NCBI GenBank assembly: GCA_022985045.1
Contig: CM040966.1
Location: 44,771,129-44,835,128, forward strand
DNA length: 64,000 nt
Origin: Macadamia tetraphylla
Lineage: Eukaryota > Streptophyta > Magnoliopsida > Proteales > Proteaceae
Direction of reading: 5' to 3'
Shown: positions 1-11,300 of the stretch, in pieces
Layout: the number at the start of each line of letters is the position of its first letter
Position numbering within the stretch: the stretch's first letter is position 1
Notes under the pieces: model-generated
Told to the model about the DNA's origin: nothing
Seen by the model: the letters and a program-made list of their open reading frames with translations, nothing else
Databases searched by the model: none
Made by a program: the position numbers and the translations under genes

Positions 1-2163
1 TTGTTGGCATTTGGAGTATTCCTTGTACCTGCGGACAACGCAAATGGGTGGTTCTACATCTCGGTTCGATTCGATCCATTATTCTTTTTCTGGTCCGAAA
101 AGAATAATCATTTGTACGGGTGACCAAACGAATGTGTACTTTTAATTGAACACATCCGTCTTGCTCAGAATTTCGTCCTCTTCGCAACCATGAAAAGAAA
201 TAGGACCTCTTTACGTGTAAAATTGAAGATATAGCGCCCGATAGTCCTTAAGGCCTTGAAAATATAAAACCTGCAAAAAGAGAGTAAAACCCAAGGTAGC
301 TCCATTCTAAATATGTAAAATGCATGTTTTACTACCCTAGATTTCACACATAAATGTGCTCATCAAAGGGTCGTAGCACGGGATGGTGAGAATCCTAATA
401 CCGCATGCTCCTATATGACAATAGTATGACTGCATAGTACCTCCGTGTCCCATTCCACGGGCCACCAATGCATTCGTTTTCAAGCCGACTACGGCATCTA
501 GTCTATCAATGCATTATGCACCATGATGTCCACATTCAACATATAAACATCTCATTCAATTGGCATTTGAAAAGTAAACATAGCACATATGCACATCAAT
601 GTGTGGAATGACTAATCTATATAGCATATTCATGATGACATGACTAGATTAGATATAATTAAATGAATGCCAAACAAATGCCTTGAAACAAGGCCAAACG
701 TCCTCTCCCCACTTACCAAGGCGTAAAGGATTCCGTTCGTGCGGGTGAGATCCGAGCGAATCGGGTAGGATTTGGTGAACCTAACATAATTGAGCGGGGT
801 TAGTACTTCACCATTTTAGAATCAAAATTAATGAAATCCGATGTCAAAATCGTGTTTAGAACGTCAAAAGAAGGTCACACGTCCGATTTGGGTTCGATCG
901 GACATAAGGATCACCTTCGGGGCCACACGGGTGGGTCAGACAGGTGGGCCGTCTACCCACCGGTATTACCCACCGGTTGGGACCGGCGGGTAGGGGTCCG
1001 TCGGTAGTACCCGCCGGTGGTACCCACCGGTTGTGCCAGGGACCCCCTTGCTAGGACCGACGGGTAGGGGCCCACCGGTTGTACCCGTCGGTGGTACCCG
1101 CCGGTTGGGCCCGAAGGCCCCCCTGCCTTCTCAGGTGGGTACCCACAGGCGGGTAGGAGTCCACCGGTTGTACCCACCGGTTTTGGCGGAAAAGACACTG
1201 TTTCTTTCCCATTTTCTCCATTCTTTGGGGAATCAAATGGGGCTTTTCCCCACCCATTCTTCACACCTTCAAGGTCCTATAGGATGGTTCTAACCTAGAT
1301 CTAGGTTAGATTCAAGTGAGGGAAAACCATCTTACCTTCTTTGCTCAAGAACGACTTCAAACCCTCCAACCACTTCAAACCCACAATGTTCCTTCCACCT
1401 TGTCAATATCTCTTCAAATCCTTCAAGATCAACACATAAATCATCTATTAAACCTTAGATTCATCATTTCAAAGGGGTTTTACAAGATCTCAAGAAACCA
1501 TACTCGAATCAAGGGTTTAAAGCTTGGATATGGTGAATGTTCACAAAACCCAACTTTTCTTACCTCCAACTGTAGATCTAGAGTTGAAGATCACTCTCCC
1601 GGCACCGGAATGGGAAGCCGAGCTTGCGCGCTGAAATCCCCCTTTTCTTCCTCTTCCTTCTCTTCCTTTCTTCTTCCTTTCTTTCTCTCTCCTCTTTACT
1701 TTTCTCACCAACGTACGAGGGTAATAAATGGAAAGAAAAGAAAATCATAAAGCCTTATATACCATTCCTAATTAAGTGAATAGTGCACTTGGATGGGTCA
1801 CTCAGGTGGGTGCACCCACCTGTCCTACCCACCTGAGAGCCAAAACTTGGGATTTTGACCGGGTTCGGACCTCGGCGCGAACCCCACCCCAAGCATACGA
1901 TGTAGCATACGTATATACCTTAAAATACGGATATAATACCTGTTTTATCCGTACATAGCCTTATGGTAGGTGCACGTACACGGTTTGGGCACTCCCGTCT
2001 CTTCTGGCACTGGCTCGGACTTGTCGGGCCAGCCGGTGTTTAAGGTCACCCGTGCCATCATAGCCCATAAGGAACCTGCTCTAATTTCCTCTGGCTCGGT
2101 TCCTGCATGGTTAAACCGGTTCAACCGCGAAATCAGACCGGGTTTAAGAAGCGGGGTATTACA
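1..2163 (-). mobile_element. Ty3/gypsy LTR, partial (cut by window edge)
   Basis: Non-coding LTR-like sequence. Read on the minus strand it begins TGTAATACCC at 2163 and has a TATATAAGG box at 1761-1753, about 400 bp inside, as expected for U3. It shares its layout with the LTRs at 10650-13670, 34564-37575 and 40782-42722: TATA box, pyrimidine-rich stretch downstream, and two GC-rich motif blocks (about 1795-1845 and 940-1190). It lies inside the 3' LTR of the neighbouring copia element, so it is the younger insertion. Its other end is outside the window, so I cannot tell whether it is solo or belongs to a full element. Confidence 0.65.
940..1190. repeat. Self-complementary GC-rich motif array in the LTR
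   Basis: About a dozen degenerate copies of a CCACCGGT / ACCGGTGG motif in both orientations, alternating with GTACCCACCGG variants. Because the motif is nearly its own complement, the block gives open frames on both strands. A smaller block of the same kind lies at 1795-1845 (GGTGGGTGCACCCACC). Other LTRs in the window hold differently spelled blocks at the same relative positions. Confidence 0.7.
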
Positions 2164-2329
2164 CCCTCGCTATGAATATATAGCGAAAAACCTAATCAAA
2201 AAAAAAAAATACACAACTGCCCTCAAATAAAAGACATCATACACCAACAATCTATTATCCAATTGAGGCGCCTGCACCAGTACTCTCTGGATTAAATTGT
2301 AATGGAATACAAGACATCGTACACCAACA
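2164..2329 (-). repeat. Copia 3' LTR remnant
   Basis: On the minus strand it starts TGTTGGTGTAC at 2329, directly after a purine-rich GGAGAT tract, and is about 90% like the matching part of the 5' LTR at 6360-6521 (shared ACACCAACA end, CTCGCTATGAATAT core, AAATAAAAGACATCATACAC). It stops at 2164 where the gypsy LTR begins; the missing part corresponds to 6176-6365 and should lie left of the window. Confidence 0.85.
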
Positions 2330-2479
2330 ATCTCCAGCATGGCTTGAATTCTGTTGAGGCCCCTGTAAAGATAACCTGTAAACGTCTTCATACCCGTACC
2401 TCATTAGAGGTACAAACCGGCACCTGTTTGGTGCTTCCTCATCTTCAACAATGAGTAATATTAATCAAGTCCAAACAGG

Positions 2480-3870
2480 ACTTGAACTTCTCTGTAGTAA
2501 TTGGCTTGGTAAACATATCTACAAGATTGAGATCTGTGTGAATTTTCTCAAGTGAATACTGCTTTCTGACACGAGCGTCCCTGATCTTGTGAAATCTCAC
2601 ATCAATAGAGATGTCTTTGTCCTTGCATGAAACACCTGATTCTTTGCAAAATGTATAGCACTCTGACTGTCACAATGTAACATTGTACCTCCTTGCTCCA
2701 ACCCCAACTCACGAACCAGTCCAACCAACCAGACTCCTTCCTTGGTAGCCTTAACTGCTGCCATGTACTCTACCTCTGTAGTGGACAATGCAACTATAGA
2801 CTGAAGTATTGTCCTTCATGATATAGGTCCACTAGCCAATGTAAATACATACCCTGTAGTAGACCTCCTCCTATCTAAATCACCAGCATAGTCAAAATCA
2901 ACATAATCTGCCAATTCTGTGGAACTTCCCTTACCACTGAACATAACACATATATCTTTAGTCTAGCTTAAATATATGAAGATCCACTTAATTGCATTCC
3001 AATGCTCCTTCCTTGGATTACTCATGTATCTGCTAACAACATTGACTGCATGAGACAAATCTGGCCTGCTACAAACCAAAGCATACATGAGACTCCCAAC
3101 TGCGCTAGCATAGGGGACCTGAGACGTTTGCTCCACCTCCTCATGTGTTGTAAGGCATTCCCTTTCAGATAACTTGAAGTGGCTGGCTAATGGAGTGCTA
3201 ACCGGCTTAAGCCTTTTCCATGTTGAAATGCTCTAACATCTTTTCAATATACCTCTTCTGAGTTACCCAAAGTTTACCTGCATTTCTATCTCTAAGGATT
3301 TTCATGCCAAGGATCTTCTTAGCAGCACCAAGATCCTTCATCTCAAATTCAGCACTCAACAAGGACTTCAAAGATACTATATCATGTTTATTCTTCGCAA
3401 TAATGAGCATGTCAACAACATAAAGCATCAACTAAATAATGGAATTATCACTTGACACTTTATAATAAACACAACTATCATACTCACTTCTTGTGTAGCT
3501 AATCTTCATCATGTGGGAATCAAAGCACTTGTACCACTGCCTAGGAGATTGCTTAAGACTATAAAGCAACCTCTTAAGCAGACAAACATGATATTCCTTT
3601 CCCTGCACCTTGAAATCTTCAGGCTTCTCTATGTAAATTTGTTCCTTCAAGTCACCATGAAGAAATGCAGTCTTTACATCAAGCTGTTCAAGCTCCAAAT
3701 CACACAAGGCCACCAAAGCAAGTAGTGTCCGGATCGAAGTGTGTTTCATCATTAGAGAGAATATTTCATTGTAGTCTATCCCCTCCTTCTGTGCATAGCC
3801 CTGAGCTATAAGTCTGGCCTTATACCTTTCAAGCACCTTCTCATATGCTACCTCTTTCTTACGAAAGACC
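2480..3870 (-). pseudogene. Copia reverse transcriptase and RNase H remnant
   Basis: RVT_2-type reverse transcriptase (3836-3207) followed by RNase H (about 2790-2550). Visible motifs: KARLIAQGY, LDVKTAFLHGDL, LLYSLKQSPRQW, and the RNase H phrase STTEVEYMA with a CDSQSAIHFAKN stretch. The active-site motif, normally YVDD, reads YVVD (about 3420), so the first catalytic aspartate is lost and the enzyme would be dead. Stops separate the pieces at about 3431 and between 3207 and 2790. It lies in the expected place between integrase and the 3' LTR. Confidence 0.9.
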
Positions 3871-4800
3871 CATTTACACCCAATGATTTTTCTTCCCTTG
3901 AGATTTTTTCACAGTCTCCTAAGTCTTGTTCTTCTACAAAAACTTCATTTCTTCTATCATAGTTGCCATCCATTTATCATGATGTGCATCATTCAAAGCA
4001 TCATAGTAGGAAGATGAATCACTTGTACCTCCAGTGAAGGCATAGGAAATCATATCCTCAAACAGGTATCTCACGGGTGCTTTGTGAGTACGCTTCCCTT
4101 TACCCTTTGCCACAGTATAGGGAACTTCTATTGTTTCTTGTTGTCATGGTAATTCTCTGGATGACTCATTCTCTTTTGTTGTTTCTAACTCACCTAACTC
4201 CACCTGCACATTAGAATCTTCTTTATTTTCATCAACTGCTTGTGAATTACAATTTGACTTCACCATGTGATACTCATCAAACACAACATCCTTACTAACC
4301 ACAACTTTCTGTGAACTTGGATCCCTTTATGCCTTTCTTAAAACTAAGAAAGATACACTGCTTAGACTTTGTTCATCTTTCAGCTACACCATTTTGCTAT
4401 GGTGTCTTTAGAACCGTGAAGTGACGTGTAATCCCTTCAGCTTTGCATAATTCTAGAAACGACTTGTACGTGTACTCTCTTCCGTTATCTGTTCTCAAGT
4501 GCATAATTTTCTTTCCTGTCTTCCTTTCTACCTTAGTCTTGCATTCCTTAAATTTATTGAACACCTCACTTTTATGCTTCATGAAGTAGATCTAGACTTT
4601 CCTTGAGTAATCATCAACAAAGGTCACGAAGTATTTTGCCTCACCTTTAGATTTTGTTGTTGAAGGACCCCATAAATCATTGTGTACATAATCAAGCACC
4701 CTTTACTCTTATGTTTTGAAGCTAACCTTGCATTATTTCCTGAACACACAACACTTGCAAAAGTTTTGTTTACAAGTTTTCACTCTCTTCAACAATTTTC
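3870..4800 (-). pseudogene. Copia integrase remnant
   Basis: Degenerate integrase core on the minus strand. The best preserved piece (4582-4397) reads LRTDNGREY..KSF..LC, the second catalytic aspartate region of the DDE core, followed by GI.RHFTV. The region 4060-4340 resembles the variable linker between integrase and RT. Several stops and frameshifts; no continuous frame. Confidence 0.8.
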
Positions 4801-5560
4801 TTTTATGAAGCTCCATAAAATCCCCTTTCTCCCATATGCCCTAGTCGCATATGCCACAAGTAAGTATCATCTGTATCAGATCCTACATATGTAGTCACAT
4901 ATGCTCCACCTGTAACAGTGCTCTCTATGAGTTTGTATAGGTTTTCTGCTAGCTGTCCCTTCTTGACAATCATAACACCCTTAATAACTTTGAGAACTCC
5001 ACGTTCTACTATATACTTGCAGCCATTTGAGTCAAGTGCCCCCAAAAATACTAAGTTTTTCCTTAATCCTGGTACATGTCTCACATCTGCTAAAGTTCTT
5101 ACTATCTCATCAAATATCTTGATTTTGATAGTGCCTATCCCATGGTCTTGCACACAGCATCATTCTCCATTATGACAGACCCACCATTATATGGTTGATA
5201 TGTATTAAATCAATCCTTATGTGGGCACATGTGATATAGACATTTAGAATATAAAATCCAAAAATCAGAAGGTTGATTCTTACCTGATGATATAGAGAGT
5301 ACATCTCCATCTGAACTATCAGGCACACTAGTTTCCTCAGATGCTTTATCTACACCTTTCTTTTTCAAGTCTGTCTTTCTCTTTAAGTACTCTCTTCAGA
5401 TGACCTTATTTCTTGCAATAGTAATAAGAGACCTTTGTCTTTGCTCCTTTTGATTTCGATCGACTCTTCCCAAATCCTTTTTAATTTGATCTCCCTCTTT
5501 CCTGCTCCTTATCACCTCCAGAAAAAACCTTCTCCTTAAGATTTCGTACTGCTGGCCTTC
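4800..5560 (-). pseudogene. Copia protease end and GAG-pre-integrase remnant
   Basis: The frame 5153-4803 contains V.RTLADVRHVPGLRKNL (region after the protease) and WHMRLGHMGERG, the HHCC-type GAG-pre-integrase domain that opens copia integrase. Upstream, 5560-5160 contains a broken zinc-knuckle/protease stretch (pieces such as CKK.GHLK are only suggestive). Order and spacing fit a Tnt1-like polyprotein. Confidence 0.75.
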
Positions 5561-6125
5561 TTTCTTGATTCATTGGATGAAGACAGCGATGACTTCATCC
5601 ATCTCAAGAGTCTCCTTCCCGTACAAGAGAGTCGTTACGAGGTGATCATACGATTTTGGGAGTGAAGATAGTAACAGTAACACTTTTTCTTCATCCTCGA
5701 TATTAATCTCTAAGTTTACAAGTTTACTTACGATCTGATTGAACATGTTAAGATGCTTTAATAGATCCGTACCATCCTCCATCTGTAGAGAATACAATTA
5801 TTTCTTCACAAACAACTTGTTTGTTAAAGACTTCGTCATGTAGATGCTTTCAAGTTTCGCCCATAACTGCGGTGTAGATTCGATACCCACAACATATTGT
5901 AGGGCATCATCAGAAAGATTCAATCGAATAGCACTTACCGCCTTTTCCTCCATCTCTTCCCAGTCATAGTCAGTAATTTTTGTATATTTCTTCAACTTCC
6001 CCAACAACATTTTTGCTAAACCTTGTTGTATCAGAAGATCCTTCATCATTTGACGTCAGAGGGTAAAATTATTCTTCCCATTGAACTGCTCGATATCATA
6101 CTTGACATTCGATCACTTCCCTGCC
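5560..6125 (-). pseudogene. Copia gag (UBN2-type) remnant
   Basis: Two frames, 6049-5798 and 5797-5570, run together across one stop and encode a UBN2/gag-polypeptide domain: DLLIQQGLAKML, SAIRLNLSDDAL, LW.KLESIYM.KSLTNKL, then L..HLNMFNQIV and LLSSLPKSYDHLVTTLLYG. This is the Tnt1-type capsid. The probable N-terminus with a KYDIEQFNGKNNF-like phrase lies at about 6120-6060. No start codon in a continuous frame survives. Confidence 0.85.
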
Positions 6126-6160
6126 ATCATGATAGTAAACCCTAGAAACGGAAACCTATA

Positions 6161-6173
6161 GCTCTAATACCAA
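6161..6173 (-). other. Copia primer binding site (initiator tRNA-Met type)
   Basis: Minus strand TTGGTATTAGAGC, one base from the plant iMet-complementary TGGTATCAGAGC. It lies two bases inside the 5' LTR end at 6176, which fixes that LTR border. Confidence 0.85.
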
Positions 6174-6175
6174 TT

Positions 6176-6521
6176 TGTAGAAATACAACCCTAAAATGAT
6201 GCATAAGTTAATGGAAAAACAAAAACAAGCAATGCACACAATTTACGAGGTTCGGCAAGATTGCCTACGTCCTCAGTGAGATGAGATCCTGCTTCACTAT
6301 CAATGGAGAATAGTATTACAATGCTTGTTCCTCACACCTCTCAGTATTGCTTGCGTTACAGAGAAAGAAACACTCGCTATGAATATAGAGCGAAAAACCC
6401 TAATCCGAAAAAAGCACAAAACTACCCTCAAATAAAAGACATCATACACTAACAATGAAGCGCCTGCACTAGTACTCCCTGGATTAAACTGTGATGGAAT
6501 ACAAGACATTGTACACCAACA
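6176..6521 (-). repeat. Copia 5' LTR (346 bp)
   Basis: Minus strand TGTTGGTGTACAATG...GTATTTCTACA, with canonical TG...CA ends. The 3' half matches the remnant at 2164-2329. The primer binding site follows directly. Confidence 0.85.
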
Positions 6522-6639
6522 CGATATTGATTCTGATTGATTTGACACGGCTGATTCATGTCGAGAAAATCCAAGAATCGCTGAGTATTCAATTTGAGGG
6601 CCAATTCTAGAATTCTTGAGACCAATTCCCAATTTCCAT
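6522..6639. other. Short unassigned stretch
   Basis: Flank between the copia 5' LTR and the LINE fragment. It ends in a T-run (about 6639-6651). No coding signal seen. Confidence 0.4.
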
Positions 6640-7735
6640 TTTTTTTTTTTTGGTAAAAGATAATTCCCTATTGGACCCCCTATTCCGTGACTTGAGATGC
6701 TGGCCAATAAACTCATTACACTTAGCAGTGATCAGATCAGATTTGCGGTCAAGTTTGGCCTCCAGTGAAGCTCTCATGCAGCGTCATATTCCCATTGATC
6801 CCTCTTGCCAAAGGTGTGGAGCTCAATCTGAATCTATTGACCATGTCCTCTGGTGATGCACTTTCGCTCGAGCGGTTTGGTTTGGAAGCTTCTTTGCTTA
6901 CCTTGTGCCGAAACAGAGGAGTCGCTCTTTCATCTATGGATAAAAAATTGGGATGCATTGAGCTTTGGGAATCAAGCGACCATCAAAGAGCCTATAGGCC
7001 TTGCGTTCTTTTATTTCATGGTTCTTGTGGAAGGCCCGTAACAACCATATCTTTAAGAGAAGGGATTGGACACCCATTGAAGTGGCTATAGAGGCCCATA
7101 AAGTTCACAGTGAGTATATCCATGCTACTGCTGCTATCCCTACCCCTCCTAGGCCAAGTCCAGCCAGATCATCCTCAAACAGTTATAATTGGTGACCCCC
7201 CTCCCCACCTTTTGGAGTTTTCAAGATAAATTGTGAGGCATCAAAACTCGTTAATTTGACTAATGGAGGTTTGGGTTTCTTAGTTCATGATTATAATGGC
7301 TCCTGCAAGTTGGCTGTATCCGACCCGATACAATTTGATTCCATCTTTGATGGAGAGGCTTTGGCCATCTAAGGGAATCTCCTCCACTCCATTGGTGAAT
7401 GCTTCGACAAGATCAGTGTGGAATTGGACAACCTGGAATTGATTCAATTGATTAAAAACCCATCAAAACCACCACCTTCATTTGTCCCCTATCATCCAGG
7501 ATATTCGCCCTTGTCTTTTTTTTTTTTTTTTTTTCATGGACTATAATTTTTCACACATCAATAGAGAGATTAACAGCACTGCATTGACTCTCTAGCTCAG
7601 AGGGTCCTGTTGTTAACGTGTCCCACAATTTGACCCAACTTCACTCCTTGGCTTCTTAATGTATGTAATTAGAAGGCCTCGACTTTGCCACAATATAATA
7701 TTCAATAAATCTACTTACCGAAAAAAGAAGAAGAT
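6640..7735 (+). pseudogene. L1-like LINE 3' fragment (zf-RVT and RNase H)
   Basis: Plus-strand remnant of the end of a plant L1-type LINE. It holds a zf-RVT zinc-binding region (C.RCG..SESIDHVLW, about 6800-6856), a WFLWKARN.HIFK phrase, a P-rich linker, then an RVT_3-type RNase H (VFKINCEAS, GGLGFLVHD..G, DGEALAI, about 7195-7470). Several frameshifts and a stop at about 7371. A T-run at 7517-7535 interrupts the end; the tail runs into an A-rich stretch near 7725. It ends about 260 bp before the EMC10 start codon. Confidence 0.75.
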
Positions 7736-7995
7736 CAGATTGGATAGAAATCATGGATTTAGTAATTGGTATCAGATACGGTATCATTCTGGATCGGCCC
7801 ATATCAGCTCTAACTCGGTCAGGATTCGGATAAAAGTATGAATCGGTCCGATCCAAAACCGATTTTTAGAACTATGATCGGAATCGGCATGTACCGATTA
7901 GATCGCCGATTCCGTGTATTGTGATGCTGGTCGGTAATTCATTATATTCAGCAGTAGCGCCCTCTTCACATCACTGCAATTCCTCCAGAGAAGAG
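7736..7995 (+). promoter_or_regulatory. Upstream region and 5' leader of EMC10
   Basis: Sequence between the LINE fragment and the start codon. 7736-7925 is rich in ATCGG / CCGAT words (GGATCGG, GAATCGG, CCGATTAG), resembling the GATACCGAT-rich MITE at 21961-22722, so part of the promoter may be transposon-derived. No convincing TATA box is seen. 7926-7995 lacks these words and is probably the real 5' UTR. Confidence 0.4.
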
Positions 7996-8307
7996 ATGGG
8001 AAGAAATCGAGAGATTTCGTTGTTCAGCTTCTGCTTCGTTTTATGCTTCTCTTTGTTGCTCTTTTCATCTGGGTTCCAGTCCGACGAGCTTCAAGACGAC
8101 GAGGAATTCGGTCTTGAAGGTGGCAGAAAACCTGATCTCGATTACGTAAACCCTAAAAAATCTCCTTCTATCAGAAAGAGATCCTCCTTCGATCAAGACT
8201 CTGATTCGAAGGTCCATTTCTTGCTAGAACATGCCTTCAGTGACTCCGATTTCTCGCCTGCGGGAACCTTTACAGCTCGCCTCAAGACTTGGAGTCATGG
8301 TGGACAG
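7996..8307 (+). CDS. EMC10: EMC10 exon 1
   Basis: 104 codons: signal peptide, acidic DELQDDEEF stretch and the conserved VHFLLEHAFSDSDFSPAGTF region. The donor is CAG|GTGGGT. A longer open frame continues into the intron by chance. Intron 1 (8308-8456, 149 bp) contains a (GTT)n run. Confidence 0.93.
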
Positions 8308-11300
8308 GTGGGTTGCGATCTATATTTCTAATTTGTTGTTGTTGTTGTTGTTGATTAAAGTTCGAAAATTCTGGGTATTTGGTGTAGTTAGGGGTTTAAT
8401 TTGGGTTGTGGATTCTTTCAATTTCCTCTGATTGATGTTAAATTTGAAACTTTCAGACTCTCACCAAGCTTCGGTTTTCGAGGAATGGTTTCAATGAAAC
8501 AGAGAATGAAGAATTCAAAGTAACTGCTCTTTGTCTCTAACTGATTTTGACTTTTATGTCTATAGATATTTAGTAATAACTTTGAGGTGCTATATATTAC
8601 TTTCTGCAGAAACTGTTGAAAAATGACGACTTCTATAGGATAAGGGTACCATCAAACGTGTTGAGCCCTCCTGGGAAGGATAACATTATTTCTTCGGTCA
8701 AAGCAGTAAGTCGATGGTCAACTCTTTGTTTTAAATATATTCTAGTTTTCTAATTGGCGTATGCTTCATGTTTTAAGAATTTGAACTAGCAGTTGGAGAC
8801 AGTATAGATGTTTTATGAGAAATAAATGGACATTTGGGACCATGAAACGGCTAAATAGATGATTTATAAAATGGCCAATGTGTCTAACAATTGACAGTTT
8901 CCCCATTCAAATTCATTTACAAGGGCCTATTTTCCTTCTTTTAGGCTATGCAGAATTAGAAGGAGAAACTCCATATTTTTTGGGGAGTGGCGGGTGGGCA
9001 AACTGAGACCTAGAGTAGAAGGTTAAGAAAAAATTACATCGATGCGGAAAGTGTTATTATTATTATGAAACTAGGAAAACTTGGGAGGAAAGAGGAGATT
9101 GATGTGAGGGGTGAGCATTTTTCTTGGGTTTTGAAGATTGGGGGAGTAGAGAATGGCCAGCAAGAGTCAGCCATTTATGAGGACTAGTTTTCCAACCCAA
9201 TCATTATTTATGTAGGAAAGATGGCGGAAGAGGAATACTTCTCAACTAAAATCGCTGGAAAATTCAATAATTAGAAAATGAGAAAAAAGCCTCTGAAATT
9301 CTTATCTTCCACGTTGTCAATTGCTATTAAGCTTTTAACTATTATTTTTGTATTATCCACAAAAGCTCCTTAAGCAGGAGATACAATCCTGTCTACTTCC
9401 TCCTAAGCCTCCTGGATAATTATTTTGCCAATGCTATGTAGCACTTCTAGTCAGACTATTTGGGTGGAAGTCTTTAGGATTTATGACTCTTCCCCTTGTA
9501 CAAAAGGCTGGATGTTGAATTGGTGGTCCTATTTATGATCTGCATTCTTAAATTCTTGGAAGACTGATGTAGATCCACACTTTGGGAAGATCTATTAGAG
9601 GAAGAAAGGCCCAGCCAAGAACGGCCTATTGATCCACACTTAAGTCCACTTTAAGTGGCTGATTTAGTTGTTAGAATAAGGGCCCATCGATTCTAGCTAT
9701 AGGGATTTAATTATTTGTTTAATAAGTGAGGCCCATTGGGCTCACCGATTGTAATGTCCTATATGGACTATTAGTTGGTTAATCCCACTCCATGTTGGAG
9801 TTGTAGTCTTAGTCTATTTTAAGTCCTAGTTGTACTGGGAGTGTCTAGTCCTATTTGGAAACTAGCTCCTAGTTATAGTTTGATTGCTATTCTGCCCTCT
9901 ATAAATAGAGGAGCTTATGTACACATAATTCTCAGATTTGAATAAACAAAGATTGCAGTTAGTTGCTTCTAAATAGCTGAGATAGCTGTGGGTGAGTTGC
10001 CCGGGCCGAGATAGCCTCCTCAGTCCTCACCCACAATTCTCTTGGTTCTTGCTACTTTAATTGCTTCAGTTCTTTGTTATTTACTTGCAGTTTATGCTCA
10101 TTGCAGCTGTAAGAGTTTAAGACTTCAGATCTGTCCAAGCTTTCTAGGACTAGAATCGACTCACAAGAATTCTCCCTCTTGAAGCCTGCGATCTATCTCC
10201 TAGGGCTGAAATCAAGAAAGTATCTCCATAACCCTTCTTCAAAAGTTCCTCAAATTTTTAGGTTTTTGTACCCTTCTTAGGGGCTGCCTGCTACCCAAGT
10301 TGCAGCTCATTCTGAGCTCCACAGTAGTAGCCGCCCCACCCTCAGTTTACCTTGCGCAGGAGATTTTCTCTCTCCTACCGATTGTCTCTCTTTTGGGTTT
10401 ATTTCTTGGTTGGGTTGCATACTTCTTGTGTGGGTTGTCTCTGGGTTTTGTTCCTTTGTTTCTAAAGTCTTTTGATTGTAATTTGGGGTTGCTAGTTGTA
10501 TTGTTTGGGGTTTATAAATTGTGGGGGTTATCTTCTTGTAATCTACTCTTACATTAAAGACCTTCATTATGCTCTGATTGTTTGGTCATAACTCTTTATG
10601 GGGGAACCACTTGTAGGCATTCTACCAATGCTTAGTCAATGAAGGAGAGTGTCTACACCCTGCCTCAAATAGGCCAAGGTATGTGGCATTGGACACCTCA
10701 CCGTATCTAGTCAGCCTGTTTCCCTAGGATCTAGACTAAGGCAGATCATAACACCACAACAACACAACTAAAGATCAAAAGTCATATAAATATAAACAGT
10801 CCATCAGTGAGATATAATACATCATTTCCAGTGTCACTATGTGATATATTATATTTACAGTTATCCAGATAAAAGTCATATACCTTACAAAAGAATATTT
10901 ACATAGTTTATAGTATCTCAAAAGTAGACTATGTACATCAGAGTTTGCATCAATGGAAATATAAACACAAAAAGGCATATGAATAGTCTATCCTATTCTT
11001 CAGAAGAACTGGCCTCCATAGGCACAGTCATCACATCCACAGTCGATTCCATGGTCGGTTTCATCGTATGGAATATTGGCCAAGTAATCTAAGGCCACTG
11101 TCTCATGATCAAAGCTGACAGTCGGCAAAACACCGGTCTCGTCATCTAGAAAAGTAGATAAAGAGGGGTGAGCACATCATGCTTAGTGAGGGGGTGGGGG
11201 CAAGCAAGCAAACACAATGCAAATGATGCAATGCATGCTCCACACCTTATATGATACTCATGGATTGATTTAAGTTACACTACTTCCTATTCCATTACTA

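Larger units (their letters stand above)
2164..6521 (-). mobile_element. Ty1/copia retrotransposon, Tork/Tnt1-like, degenerate
   Basis: Full-length but decayed copia element on the minus strand: 5' LTR 6521-6176, tRNA-Met-type primer site 6173-6161, gag, protease, integrase, reverse transcriptase, RNase H, then a 3' LTR remnant 2329-2164. The domain order (integrase before RT) is diagnostic of copia. The gag phrases around DLLIQQGL and SAIRL.LSDD match Tnt1/Tork elements. Every domain is broken by stops or frameshifts and the RT catalytic motif is altered. The 3' LTR was split by the gypsy LTR at 1-2163. Confidence 0.9.

Noticed and set aside
953..1293. Overlapping open frames on both strands (up to 103 codons)
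   Set aside because: They arise from the nearly self-complementary CCACCGGT array in an LTR; composition is only P/G/R repeats and both strands are equally open.
7921..7995. Upstream in-frame ATG at 7924 as the EMC10 start
   Set aside because: It would add a hydrophilic, serine-rich 25-residue leader before the signal peptide; the ATG at 7996 places the signal peptide at the N-terminus as in the family.
10300..10567. Two opposing 85-codon frames in intron 3
   Set aside because: T/G-rich sequence between two LTR-like units; hydrophobic translation is a composition effect.
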